The position numbers and the translations under genes are program-made. 64,000 nt of DNA, taken from the NCBI GenBank assembly GCA_035041965.1, contig JAPYMA010000328.1, forward strand, positions 124,001 through 188,000, read 5' to 3'. This document shows, in pieces, positions 1-17,410 of the stretch. Each line of letters begins with the position of its first letter. The stretch's first letter is position 1. This DNA is from Anisakis pegreffii (lineage: Eukaryota; Nematoda; Chromadorea; Rhabditida; Anisakidae). Under the pieces are notes generated by a model. It made no database searches and was not told where the DNA came from. It was given only the letters and a program-made list of their open reading frames with translations.

Positions 1-2603
<2,603 letters not shown>

Positions 2604-2672
2604 TGAAGAATGAAGGTATCGGCACGTTTGGAGGGCCAACGATTTGGATGAAGAATGAATTACAAAACTTTG

Positions 2673-2678
2673 AATAAA
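2673..2678 (+). terminator. Polyadenylation signal of hnRNP copy A
   Basis: A canonical AATAAA lies 70 bases after the TAG stop of hnRNP copy A. Its position and strand suit 3'-end formation of that transcript. Confidence 0.7.
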
Positions 2679-2679
2679 C

Positions 2680-4429
2680 ACCCATATTGTTGTATTGCGA
2701 TCTCCTGATTATTTGTCTCTCTGTCTTTATCGTTTTTTACCGATTTTGATGGTGTTTCTTGTGCCACTTATTCATACTCAGATTATTATTATTATTGCTA
2801 TTATTATGACTATTTGTACTAATGTGATTGATTATTCGTATTATAATCCAACAATTAATACCACTGAAACACATGATAAGTTCGTTACTTTTGTGAAGCA
2901 GTGACTTATTGTTGTATTTTGTTGTCATAAAGCACTCTTCAAATTATATCGCATTTGTACTCCTTGAGCTCTCTAATGAGTGCTTTTTTTAGTGAATTTG
3001 CCCATAAGTTCAAATCCCTAAAAATACTCATCGCTGTTGAATAAGAGGATAACGTATGCATATGTAAATCCAGTCATGTGTGACAATCCCATTATGGAGG
3101 ACTAGTTCATGACATTCGTGATGAAACCATAATTTGTAAAGCTGTTTCGCTATTTATCCCTATTTTACAGTTGACGATAGTGAATACAGATGGAAGAAGC
3201 GCATTAATCATCATTGAACCCATAAAATTTCATTGCTCGGTTATATCCCACGCTTTCTGTTCACTTCACCTCACCTATTTATCTTTGTATTCATTGTTGT
3301 TGTTGTTGTTGCCGTTGTTATTTTGTTTTATGTCATTCTCCCAATCGCTGCACGAGATTACACTCTTCCGAATTAATCATTCATTCTCGACTTTATCATA
3401 TTTTCCATCTTGTCGTTCATATTTTTTCGTACAATATTAATTAACCCAATTTCAGTTCAAAATTTTTCGTCTTAGTACTGTTTGTTTTGCACCGATCCAG
3501 CGTACTTTTACGTCACTAGTCCGCTGTCTGATTAGTTTTCATACTCATATACTCATTTGTCTGTAGTGAAATCATAATAAATTATTTGTTTGCAATGTCT
3601 GGAGTACAATACTGAGAGAAAATGGACATGAAGCATTGCAAATAAGTGTTTGAGAATCAAGAATTTCATATTCACATGCAATTGTACTGTTATTAGCTTA
3701 GACCCGAGATGACAAGATGCCTTAGCATATAATATGCATTATGCACTTGCGGCATGATCACTGGCATCATTATATGTAATATTAATTTGAATTTGAATGC
3801 TTAGTTCCTTGGATTTGTTCAATAATTTGTTGAATTAGCTCCTCTCTGATTAATAATGAACATATTGGTTCGAAAAAATGTGTTTAAATATGTCCCGCAT
3901 CGATATTTCAATAATTGTTCGATCCCGGGATTAAATCCCGATCCCGGGATTGAGAAATCGTCGGGATTTTGCAAATTCGGTTGTGTTCGGTTGGCCTGCT
4001 CGCCTAGCTAGCGGGGTGGCGTAAATTGAGGCTAAAACAATGTGCAAGGAAACGCGGGCATTGTGGCCAGCAACGTTATAAACGTTTAATAGCCTGGCCA
4101 ACCCAGGTAATGTTGTTGGCAAGCTCTGATAATATCTTCTGTTGGACGTGGCATGTGAAACAAATACTGTTAACATCAATATCAGCAAGGTCCAGAGATG
4201 GCAGTTGCTATTCGCTATTCGCTAACTCTCGCTAGTTAGCGAAAAACCAACGGAAATATCAGTTGAAGCCTACATCGTATACAAATACCTATCATGTGTT
4301 CCAAAAAAAACATCTGAGGACATAATTCAATATTTCTTGAAGCAATGCGCTATGTCTTTCGCATCGCCCTTATCCGTTATCCTCTAAAAACTGAGAGATT
4401 CCAATTCTTAGAGAAAAGCTATTTTTCAG
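2680..4429. other. Intergenic region between convergent hnRNP genes, left part
   Basis: There is no credible gene here. ATT-rich simple sequence occurs near 2785-2815. Short self-complementary CCCGGGATT-type runs lie at about 3922-3965. A copy of a dispersed repeat, listed separately, lies at 3976-4112 in minus orientation. The small open frames are low-complexity and unsupported. Confidence 0.5.
3976..4112 (-). repeat. Dispersed repeat, copy 1 (inverted relative to copy 2)
   Basis: Read on the minus strand, this segment matches 17268-17410 on the plus strand over about 140 bases, and a shorter copy occurs at 52884-52934. Shared landmarks include CTGGCCACAATGC and the GGCGAGCAGGCC end. Both long copies can be read in one frame containing NVAGHNARVS and ATPLARRAGQ, so the frame seems to have been kept between copies. 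The element class is not recognised; it may be a fragment of a larger transposon. Confidence 0.75.
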
Positions 4430-4433
4430 GCCT

Positions 4434-4900
4434 TATTCGTGAAAAGTCAAAAGGAACTGGTCGAAAATTATAGACCTATCACTCTAACTTCTGAAATCTT
4501 TAGAGTACTGATGAAAGTTATAGTACACAGTATTAAGCTTCACCTCTAGAAACGAAAACTGATCAGTGGAGACCAATTTAGATTCATAAAAAAAGATCAT
4601 GTAAAACTCAGCTTACATCAACTATTGATGAATCGTACAAAATTTCGAACAGAATGGATGCATGATTGTATATTTGTTGATTTCCGTAAGACTTCCGATA
4701 GCTCAGCCTCAACAAATTGATTCATAAGTTATGTGCTTATGGAATAGACAGATGGATCCCTATTACTGTGGATCGATAATTTTTTAAACAAAAGAACACA
4801 ACGGGGTTCGGCCGAACCAGACGCACTTCCCTCCGGAGCACCACAAGGTTCAAACCTAGTTCCGTTACCCTTCATAGATGACCTTTCCGAGTTGTGTTAA
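4434..4900 (+). pseudogene. Degenerate non-LTR (LINE) reverse transcriptase fragment
   Basis: Conceptual translation shows landmark blocks of a non-LTR retrotransposon reverse transcriptase, in order: NYRPITLTS near 4466, an acidic IFVDFRKTSDS block near 4670 (the region of the first catalytic Asp), YGIDRW near 4740, and SGAPQGSNL...IDDLSE from 4832. A stop codon interrupts the frame just after LHL near 4550, a frameshift follows the DFRK block, and another stop lies near 4770, so it is inactive. The GVPQGS-like and FIDDL blocks suit the Jockey/CR1/RTE-like range, but I cannot place the clade. No 5' or 3' ends of the element were recognised. Confidence 0.82.
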
Positions 4901-6004
4901 GGACGTCAAGACGTATCATAGCAACGACAGCAGTTCGGGTGATAGGCCATGTAAAGAACGTTAATACTGACAATTACACGAACTGTTCTCGTTGTTCAGT
5001 TTTCTCTTGATATCCATAGATATTACATTCTTCCCACTCAACAAGGGTCGGACGAAATGAATCATCGAATCAAACAACTGCTAGTATACACCGAACACTT
5101 AGATTTTCACCGAAAACATCCAAAATAAAAGTATTCTCCTACGAATAACCTTTCCAGGTTCTAAAAAACAACGTTCCCTTAAGCAACTATACGCGAGACA
5201 TTAACACAAGCGTCCAATCAAACGACTGTTTATTGAAGAAACAAAACAAAATGAATGAATAAAACGATCAAAAAAGCGTTTGAATGATAGAACACATACA
5301 AATGAAAGTACATAAACCATTTCAAATAATCAACGAAAACACTCGCTGTCATTTTCATGCGTTATTATCATAATCATTAACAACAAAAAACAACAACATC
5401 ATAAACAACAACAACGAATAAATAATCAAGTAATGTTGAGTTTGTATGATATAAATAAGTTGGACTTATCAACTGGGTAATCAATGAACAATAACGAACA
5501 TTCAATGGACCAAACATTTCACGCCAATTAATAATCATAACAATAACAACAAATCCAACAAAACAAAATGGAATACTATTGATTATAGGGACGAATGAAT
5601 TATTCATTAATCACTGTCATATCGATGAACAATGTACTCTACTAGCCAACACAACATACAACAATGAAAAACACATTCCCAAATTCCTACATATTCCCCC
5701 AAATGCACCGCAAATCCTGAGCGATGTGCCTTGAACCGAGCGATGTATCGCTTTGCCGATTTCAAACAACTACTTGAGAGGGCACTTTCTTTCGTGTAAG
5801 TAATTGCAGCCTTACCAATCAGCCATTTATTCGTTTAGTTCAGAAGGAAAGAGGTAATTTTGCCCTGATTATTAATCAGACAAATAAGAGACCAAAATAT
5901 TTGAGAAAAACAATAACATTATTAAGTTAAACAACGATCGCAAAACAAATACGATATCTTGATCGAACCAAAATATTGTTTGAACTTGTTCAACTACATT
6001 CAGC
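4901..6004. other. Intergenic region between convergent hnRNP genes, right part
   Basis: This is AT- and AAC-rich sequence with no supported gene. On the minus strand an AATAAA (plus-strand TTTATT at 5826-5831) lies about 175 bases past the stop of hnRNP copy B and may be its polyadenylation signal. Otherwise I see nothing. Confidence 0.45.
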
Positions 6005-8421
<2,417 letters not shown>

Positions 8422-10562
8422 CGTTCCTAGTAAGACTGCACTCGTAGTAGTACACTGTCAAGGTAGAAGTGGTTGTAGTAGTTATGACAGCGTGTAATAC
8501 CTGATACCAGTTAGATAGATACTTGTGATCACTCAAATTATGAGATCTGATCTGTGTGAGTTTGAACTGACAGTGATATGATAGTCCTTACACACCTGTA
8601 CTGATTACGATCTAAAGTGATGAGCAGTTTGTAACATTATCACTAAATTACTAGCTAATCAAAGCTAGATTAGTTAATGAGTTATAACGATGAACTGGAG
8701 GAACAATAAAACAAAAATAAGAAAAGTTGGCTGATGTAAACGGTCAACGATACTCCAAACAAGTTTCCAAAGCAGCATAATTGCTTCAACGAATACAACG
8801 GTCGACGTGCGCATTATATTTCACAATAGCGATGTTTGGGGGAAATTTTCAACCCTTCCCGAGTTTTTCATCATTCTATGCCTTACCGAAGACTTGGACT
8901 GTCCCGTGGGAGCCGATTAATAGGGATCAAATCATCCAAAATTGTGGGTAGAACTCCTCGAGGATATTTCGTCTGTCACTGCCCAAAAATTTGGTGAAAT
9001 CTTTCGAATGAAACGAGAAATTCCCGGTTCCGCAATGGAATGTGATCCAGCAAAGTTTCGACAGAAGTCTGCCTGACCTGCGTGAAATCAAACCAAAATA
9101 CGCCCCAAATGCAAAAAAACCGCGCACTGGACAGAAAAAAAGCAAAAACTACGTCGGACGCGAAGATCATCGATCGTTACGTTACGCTTTCCTCAGAGGA
9201 GTACTTTGCCAAAAACATAACACTCACATTGCCATTCGACAACGGTTACGAAACTCGTTGCGCATCCTAATGAAGCTCAATAATTTTTTAATACAAATCT
9301 CTGATTCATGTCGTTGTCGCACTGAGAATCCAGTTACTTCGTCAGGAAATTGTTATTTATAAGTGCCCAGGTGGATGATGATAAACGCAGCCACCGAAAT
9401 GAAGCAACATTCAGATTCAGCCTTCGACGACATCCAAGCAGTCATTGTCATCGAGTCAAAGCCGACAAGCTGGTGATGGCATCCGAGCAAAATTTCATAT
9501 CGTCGTAACACACCGACCCGACTTTTCATCATACTGACGGCTAGAATTCCGACGACGTTTTGAATTTCCGACAGTCGAAAGTCGAAATTCCGACCATCCG
9601 TTCAAATTGCTCAATCGGAATCGGAATATCAGAATTCCCACCGAAATTGTTGCATTTTTCCGACTGTCGTCGGTCGAATGTCATCTTTAATGCTGGCTAC
9701 ATCAGTGTGGCCAGTCTGTTCCATCGGAAAATGATTTTCCTTTTGAGTTCCTTCCAGCCACCATCCAAACGCTCGATTTTTTTCACAGTATTTTGTGTGA
9801 ACATTTTACTGCCACGAATTCATTGCGCAGTTTCGAATTGATTTCTCTAAATATGCAGCTTGCTGTGTCATCTTATTCTCTCAAATAATATTCACTGCTT
9901 TAGAGTGAAAACCATGTACGCGTGTATTTCATTCAAGAATTTATTATAATTCACTTGTTGATTTTTAGGTACTTTTGCTGATAACGGGCGCCATCGCGTC
10001 ATCGCAGAAGCTCGTGTGCTTATACGCATCACACATAAGTCGAAGCCTATGCGTTAGCCTCATCACAGGGCTAAGCGTTAGTTTAAGCTTAAGGCATACT
10101 CCTGATTTGACTTCGAATTGCATATCCATACGTGGGACAAAATGATAATCTAAGCACATGCACACAGTGGCGCCCATTATCAGTAAACTTGTCACGAGTG
10201 TCTGATACCATTAAATGTGTTATGATTAATTTTTTTGAGCGTACTTATTCGTAGTTTTATAATATCGTCAATGATTTGCTGATTGCGTTTCAGTCAAAGT
10301 GTCGTCTTAAAATAGCTCAGAAATTTTTATTTGAAAAAAAAAGCATTGATGGAACAATGAAAGAGGTATTTACAATCGAAGAGTAAATGTTTTACGGTGT
10401 TTAGTTTGGATTTTTTTCGACATATCTGGCGTGTATTTTCCTATTTATGTTTTCGACATATTTAATGTGTTCCTGTTTATTTGGCGAGTACGATCCATTG
10501 TTCGTCATTTTTAATTTGATATCATTATCATTAAGGTATTAAGTGTAGTATAAGCGGATTGC
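8422..10562. other. Intergenic region between hnRNP copy B and the Rubicon-like gene
   Basis: No supported gene. A stretch near 9545-9670 is internally repetitive around GGAATTCCGAC-like words. A 106-codon frame at 9042-9362 is basic and unrecognised. A short inverted-repeat element at 9974-10187 is listed separately. The promoter of the Rubicon-like gene should lie in the last few hundred bases, but no defined motif stands out. Confidence 0.45.
9974..10187. mobile_element. Short terminal-inverted-repeat element (MITE-like), 214 bp
   Basis: The left end TTTGCTGATAACGGGCGCCA (9974-9993) is the near-perfect reverse complement of the right end at 10168-10187 (18 of 20 positions). The inside is non-coding and contains direct and inverted CTTAGC/GCCTTAAGC-like words. 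The size and structure fit a miniature inverted-repeat element. I could not define a target duplication, so the superfamily is unknown. Confidence 0.6.
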
Positions 10563-13500
10563 ATGGAAACGCTCGGCGTAAACGTTGGATTGCAATTCAG
10601 TCGTGATAGTATCAAAGATGATGAACTGAGACGAGTGGGCGATCACTTGATAAGGAAAATGACTGCTGATAAGAGTGGCACTGATAAGGATCACGCGTTT
10701 GAAACTGATGCTGTTGAGGGGAAAACGGCTAGTAGCGAAATGACAACGACGGCAACTATCCTCAGATCACCGTCTTATGATCAGATCAATCAGATTCTAC
10801 CGTCAACATCTGCCACCAAATTACACCATCGACGGCATCAGCGCAATTTTTCCGATTCAGTCTGCGCAACGTCCGGCAACATCTATGGAGTAGGAACTGA
10901 ATCTGTTTACTACAATTTCCATTCCTTGACAATTTAGTGTTTAGTGTTTATTTGGCTTGCACATTTCAATGTCTAGAATCCAACCCAATCTTGGGGCATT
11001 ATTTTCTGTTGTAAGTGATTTCAATTCACTGTCTAGAATCTGTGGGTTCGATTCCCGTTCGCGGAGGAAAGTTCTGCTCGAAACCGAGTGGTGTACCAAT
11101 ATCATTAATGTTGTGAGCCTGAGCCAGACCATGATCCGGCTTGTATCTATTTTCCAATTATCTGGAATCTGTGTTATTCGATGGATGAAATATTTTAGGA
11201 GTGCAATAAACGTATGGGAATGCTGAGTGTAGGTGATTTGTCAAATGATGAATCGTTGGACGATAACTGGCAAAAGTTTCAAGAACGTTTGGTAAATGCG
11301 CGGATTCAGGACCGTGAGGAGTCGAGAGATATCGAGCGAGTATGTTCGTGCTTATTTTCAGTTTCCGCATACTTCGAATCGACTCACTGCATTGCTCTAA
11401 ACCAATTTTGACCATTTTTGATATCAGTGTTGTTGGTTTTGTAGGAGAATATGCATTTGTACTTGAGTGAGATGCTGATTAGCGCTTTCGAACAAATGAA
11501 ATGGAGACGTGAAAGTGAATCGATCCTTTCGGCTCGAAATCAAAATGAAAGAACAGCTGATTCGGTTGGTTTCCCTTCAACACTATTGCTTTTGAAACTC
11601 AATTTTTTAAATGCTCATTTTACAACTAAAAGTTTTATACTTAATAGAAGTGCATGATTTCAGTGCGTTCCCCGTATTGATTTGTCATTGGTTTTCAAAA
11701 TTGTGATTGAGAAATCAATTCGGAACGAACTGATCGTGAGTTGATGAGTGGAAAACTTTTTTGAGCATTAATATTTTCATAACATGTTCACATTAAGGCT
11801 GCAAATGAATCAGACCAATTTGCTGATTCATCTTCATCACAGTCCTCTTCAACAACAGCAACAACAACTGCGTCTGAGTTTGGTGAACATCACACCGGTT
11901 CATCGACATTTTACACATCGATTGATGACTACAAAAATGATAATCCCACGCAGCCGAACAGAAGGTGTGTTCTGATCTCTGCATGAATATTCTATTCTTG
12001 TGAAGTTTTATGCAGACGATTTGAAATTTGAAATCACTCACTATCGGATGGTTTTATGCTGATTTAATTTCACAGTTATTCGTGCGATGCATTATGAGCA
12101 TTATGCCTATTTTTCTTCGTGCTTTTGAATTTAGTGAGGAAATTTGCTATTATATCAGAGCAGTGAGAATTTTAGTGAAGTGATCACAAATAAGAAACAG
12201 GACGCAGATTTTTGCAGAGATGAAAAGCAAATTGAAATCGAGGAAAATGAGAACAATAATAGCTGTGAGGAGGAATCTGCTGAAGCAATTGCATCGTCGT
12301 TGTTGAGACAATTTACCACGAATAGACCAACTCAAATCGATGCAAGTGACGTGCAATGGCTTGTCTCATATGCAGATGCCCCTCAAATGGTTAGATATTT
12401 TTTATTGTTTCAAAATTTTCGGTTATCATCTCAACTGTAATATCTAATAGGTTCTCTAAATTCGAGGCTTTTCATCTGTAGTAATTATTCACAACGTATG
12501 AAGCAGAATAAGGCATTTATGTGGTGTAAAATGTTTCGTTTTGAATAACTTTATGTCTTACAGTTAGTGTTGTTGACTGAAATTGGTTGAAATAACTCTC
12601 AGATTGCTCCAGATTTCTTGAAAACTCGGCTACTTTTGCAGTTGATGATGAGAGGAACTTAAAATTTGGGATGTGAAAACATTCCGAAGTTCTGATTTCA
12701 GTTAAAACATTTCAATGTGATAAGTTCTGATTTCAGTTACTTCCCATGCCAACTGGTACGATGATATGCGACGATGAATTGGATTCAGAAGGTCGTGCGA
12801 TTCGGTTCAGAGGTTCATCGGATTGGGCACCACCGCGCAAACAGTGGATCTTTACAGTTCGCCCTTTCATTCATAGGTGATTATTTGACTTAACACATCA
12901 ACATTTGTTGAGTATCAATCAGTTGACAGTAGCTTTGTTCTGTGGTATTTTTGTTTGATTCAATGTTATGTCCGATTGAGTGAATGAAGTGAAAATTGGT
13001 TTTAAAGTGTGAGTCGTATGATGGAATTGCAAAAGAATCGTTGTGCCGGTTGTGGTATCAAAGTGAATCGACTTTATGCACGTCGAATGCGTTATTGTAA
13101 TTACTACGGGAAAATGTTTTGTCAACGGTGTCATCAAGGTTCGAAGATACGAATACCTGCGAGGATCATACAAGAGTGGAACTTTAAGTTCGTTCCTTTC
13201 ATACCGTTTGCTTTTTTGTTTCGTTTATTTGCTTATTTATTTAGAATGTGTATTGATTGAAATACGACCTAAAGTATAACTTAAATTGTCATAATGAAAT
13301 TGAAATAACTTAAAATTAAATTTAAAAAAGATTTGAAATATTGTTTTATATTTTGTGCATTCGAGTTTCCGACCCTATTTCCGAATCATCCTTTCATTCG
13401 CTGTGGTAAATTTAATACTCATTATTGTGTGGTTCAATTGATTGATTTTCATGGGATCTTGTAAAGATGATAGTATGAATAAAAATATGAAAGTATAATG

Positions 13501-15512
13501 AAATGTAAATAGTGACTATGTAAATATTAATAGTATGTAAATGTAAATAGTGACTGTGATTTTTTGTGAAGGCAGTACGCAGTTTCGGATATGGCCGAAA
13601 GGTTTCTGTTGGACAATTACTCACAGCCGGTGATTAACGCGTCAGCGGTCGATCCGCATTTCTATGTTCGTGTACGACGTTTACGACAGTTGCGTATTCT
13701 GCGCACGAAACTGGTGCATTTATGGCCTTTCATTCGATTATGTCCTATCACCGATAGGACGGTTACCAAATACGGAAAGTAGGTCTTGAGATTATTTCTC
13801 TTATTCTGAAATTTGAAAAGTTTTCATTTTTTCGATCTTAAGGGCATTCGAAATGTTCCGATAGGGAAGTATCCGTTGAAACTGAACTAGTTCGATGTTA
13901 TATGTTTCGTGATAGTTGCATTAGACACCCGATTAAGTAACCAATGTGTAAACGTTGGTGATGAAACAAATGACATTGTTATTTTGCTGGAAGTAGGGGT
14001 TCGCGCCTTGACATGATTTCGATCGAGTGATAGCAGGAATCTTTAAGAGCAATTTTTATCTTGTCTCGCCACATTGTTCGTCACCGAATCGAGAAATTTC
14101 TCCACAGATGCAACATGGCGGATTATAGAATAGCGCCATCGAATTCGTATTACTGCGTTTTCAAATGTTTTATGAAAAAAAAGTAAAGCGTTTGACTGAA
14201 TTGTGTTGTTCGGTAGCGGCGACAACTCATGATTTTAGGAGATGTAGCGATTGTATAGAAGGTGATAAGCTGAGAAATTTACTTGAGAGTAGTTTTTGTG
14301 AAAAATTGAAATGAATAAAAAAACAATCATTAATCTGTTAGTAATGATGGTTGGCGAGTTTGAAGTTGCAGTTTGCGGTCGATGTTCACATCGATACCAA
14401 AGCATATCCTTTGCGATGCAGACGCGTATTCAATGGCTGATCTCGAGAATGCACGTAACGGGGACATGGTTCGTTTAATTGAGCCATTGGTGAGGTATGG
14501 TCAGTACCATGTGCTAGGATGTGAGGTTCGTTGCATTTATTCATTTGTTGTGCAGAATCTCCATTTGGCTAAGTTTTCTCGAAAAGTCTCTTTAAATCCA
14601 AAGCAAACATAACTTTTTATGAATGAATAGATAGATAACGATGACTGAATATTTTCAGTGTCTTCGTTGTTTCTTTACATTTTGTTGAATAAGTTCTTAC
14701 CCTAAGATGACGTTAGTAGGGTAAACGTATGAATATAGGGCAAATGTCAGTGTCTTTGTTTCATTGTGTTTGTTGCCGATATTGGTAGTATTAGTCCAGA
14801 GCATTTGGTAATCTTAGATCTTATATTTGTGTTAAGTTTTCATGTGAATTTTTGTTTAAGAGATGCTCTGCACGTGCATTTGTGTGTGAGTTATGCGATG
14901 AACGCGATGAATTGCTATTCCCGTTTCAAACTGATAAGGTGTATCGATGTGATTCGTGTGGTTCACTGTCACATTCGCAGTGTGCCAGCAAACGTCTGAA
15001 ACATAAACTGCCATGTCCGAAGTGTGTTCGTATCGCCGTAAATTCGTGAGTTATTTGAATATTTCTCTCGTTTTCATTAGTTTGCTTTTCAACTAGTGGC
15101 GAGTTGGAGAAGTTGGTAGTTGGTAATTCGAAATATCTTTTTATTTGTTATGATTACTTCATTAGTTACAAATGTGTAAACGTTTGTGATGAAAATTTGC
15201 GAAGTGATATTGTTATTTTGCTGGAAGTAAGAGTTCGCGCTCGGAATGATTTCGAGCGAGTGATAGGAAGAATTTTTAATAGCAATTTTTGTCTTGTCTC
15301 GCCACATTGTTCGTCACCGAAGCGAGAAATTTCTATACAGATGCGACATGATGTATTATAAAATAGCGCAACCGAATTCGTATTACTGCGTTTTCAAGTT
15401 TTTTATGCATTGCAGTGAACGACATCGTCGTCATTCAGTAAGCTCTATTGCACCTCCAACCCTGGACGTGAGCAATACTGCTGGTGATAGTGATGATGCT
15501 GGTGACAGTTGA
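10563..15512 (+). CDS. Rubicon-homology domain protein (autophagy/endosome regulator)
   Basis: Twelve exons join in phase to 671 residues: 10563-10889, 11199-11339, 11445-11564, 11664-11735, 11798-11964, 12164-12389, 12737-12876, 13008-13187, 13572-13778, 14372-14525, 14861-15045, 15416-15512. The C-terminal ~300 residues are a cysteine-rich Rubicon-homology domain. A SDWAPPRKQWIFTVRP block (about 378-393) leads into RCAGCG (from ~409), RYCNYYGKMFCQRCH, then a helical DLENARNGDMVRLIEPLV region and a final zinc cluster with CERC, CELC, FPFQ, CDSC and CPKC. In mammalian Rubicon, Pacer and PLEKHM1 this domain binds Rab7 and controls autophagosome/endosome maturation. The N-terminal half is Ser/Thr/Glu-rich and shows no RUN domain in the exons seen, so it resembles Pacer in layout; an upstream RUN exon cannot be excluded. 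Block order and spacing favour the Rubicon/Pacer branch over DEF8 or PLEKHM1. Confidence 0.9.
13937..14176 (+). repeat. Intronic direct repeat, copy 1 (intron 9 of the Rubicon-like gene)
   Basis: About 235 bases here are repeated in the same orientation at 15167-15410, in the last intron of the same gene. Shared anchors include GTTATTTTGCTGGAAGTA, CTTGTCTCGCCACATTGTTC and GAATTCGTATTACTGCG. This copy has in-frame stops relative to copy 2. Confidence 0.85.
15167..15410 (+). repeat. Intronic direct repeat, copy 2 (last intron of the Rubicon-like gene)
   Basis: This is the partner of 13937-14176. One frame stays open across most of this copy and contains SDIVILLEVRVRARNDF and VSPHCSSPKREISIQ, whereas copy 1 is interrupted. 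It ends within a few bases of the acceptor of the final exon. It could be an exonised or formerly coding repeat; no family is recognised. Confidence 0.85.
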
Positions 15513-17267
15513 TAGGTATGTCCGCAGTGATTAGTATCAACACGTGTCAAAACTTTATCTTAATCGACGAAAATAGCATCTTTCGGATCGGAATCAATTT
15601 CTTCTTGTGAATGCCCAACAGGTTGTTTCGTGTAAATCATTTGTTTGCTTAGTGCTGTTAATATAATATCATGATTAACTTAGTCTCACGAACAACGACC
15701 TTATTGAAAAATGAATCTGGCGTGAACTTTCTTCCAAGATGTTGATGGAGAGCTCATCTTATCGATCAGCAGTTGTTGAGAGGTATTGGTAGTGAAGTCG
15801 ATAGCTGCCTCAGTGAAAATTCCATTTTCACCATGAGGATTCCATTCGAATGCTAAAAACTCTTGATGATTCCAAAAATAGGTTTTACGCATTATAAGGA
15901 TGATTATGCAAAGTTACACTCAAAAAGGGTCGAAAACGTGAGTACGATTGATTCTTCGTGCACGTTGCAATTTGCTAATCAATTAATTTCGAGCTGTTTC
16001 TTTGCGCTAATTATCTATTAGATTCATCCCTACACTTATGAGGGTGTTTTTACTTGTTACGATTGGTTTTTCATCGCTTGTACATAAATTTAGCACTGTG
16101 CACTATTTGTGCTTGCTGAAACGATTTGTGGAAATCTTTGAAAGTTTACAATTAATATGAGCTGATTATCGGTGAAACGAGTTTATGCGTTCTGTGATAA
16201 AATGAACATTCGTTCAATGAAGATGATCGCCAAATGAACTTAATTGAAGCACAGCAATTTTGTGTATATTTGTATTAATTCTCGAATACATTTTATAAAT
16301 CTCATCTATATTCGCAATACTTAACAGTTGTTTCTTGAAAAACGATCTTATAAATATTAACCGCATTTTTGTTATTTGTCTTTGGTTTAGTTTTTGGTTC
16401 ATTATTAAATAGTCTATATACTGTGAAATATCAAGGGTCCTCATAGGGGATTACCCATTCTTGGGTAATTTGGGGGATCAGCGGGTAAGGGAGGAGGTCG
16501 GGAAATTAGTTCTAACGTTATTGTAATAAGAGGGGGGGGTGGTAATGACGGCCTGCCAGACCATCGAAAGGGGTAATGGAGTACCCGAGAGTGGGGATCA
16601 AAGTATATGGTAAGAATTGATGACTTTTCTCTTATTGCTCTTTTGTGATTATTGTTAGATATTACTTTGGATAGCACCAATTTTATAATCGTTATGTTAT
16701 AATCGTTATCGTTATTTGAACAATTACAGAAGCATTTTGCCGGTGTTATCTTCGCGCTTTAGCTTAATTGCAGAGATTTTGATGTTTGTTGTGTGATATA
16801 TGTGAATAGTTAATTGCGTAACGCATAATTCGCTTCGTATGAAGATTGTTGTGTTCGTTATTCTATGATATTCATTGTAAAATTTTAGTGTGAATGGTGG
16901 CACTATCCTTGTTTGACGCTATGAAATGTGCTCATTCATTGTACTTGTTATCATAGAGAGCTGATGTATAGTTTGTATAATATAGAGAGAAATCTCGAAT
17001 TAAAACCATCTTTAAAAGTCGAACTGATTTTGAGTTGATTTTGCATATGAAAATGCTTGTTGTTGAAAAAACAAATTGTCTTGATCCATAAGTTTTTAAA
17101 TTTTGAATTATTAGGTTGGTGCATAAGTTCGTGCGCTTTTATTCAAATTGGATTATTCCGGCGAAAGTTCACTTTTCCGGAGAAGTGTCATACATTAATC
17201 GATAGCTTATTTTCTGCTTTTCGCAATTGTACTAGGCGATCTACCGAATTAATAACCGAAGTAATCT
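15513..17267. other. Intergenic region downstream of the Rubicon-like gene
   Basis: No supported gene. A G-rich stretch at about 16440-16600 includes a run of nine G near 16530 and shares GGGTAATTTGGGGG with a site near 41095, so it may belong to a low-copy repeat family. A 63-codon minus-strand frame at 15701-15892 has a loose WNPHGE resemblance to the CRAL-TRIO gene, but I regard it as unproven. Confidence 0.4.
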
Positions 17268-17410
17268 GGATTACCTGGATTGGCCAGGCTATCAAACGTT
17301 TGTAACGTTGCTGGCCACAATGCTCGCGTTTCCGTTCACACTGTTTTAGCCTTTATTGTAGCCACCCCGCTGGCTAGGCGAGCAGGCCAAGTGAGTACAA
17401 CCGAGTATTT
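17268..17410 (+). repeat. Dispersed repeat, copy 2
   Basis: This is the best-preserved copy of the family also seen inverted at 3976-4112 and truncated at 52884-52934. One frame reads NVCNVAGHNARVS and then ATPLARRAGQ, matching the frame of copy 1. The ends are not defined. Confidence 0.75.

Noticed and set aside
11025..11070. GTGGGTTCGATTCCC resembles a tRNA T-arm; a similar GGTTCGACTCC box occurs near 30808.
   Set aside because: No matching acceptor stem, D-arm or anticodon arm could be found at the right distance in either place; at most a tRNA-derived SINE remnant or chance.
15701..15892. Minus-strand 63-codon frame with a WNPHGE-like stretch reminiscent of the CRAL-TRIO/GOLD gene.
   Set aside because: The similarity covers only a few residues, there are no splice-linked exons, and base composition does not look coding.
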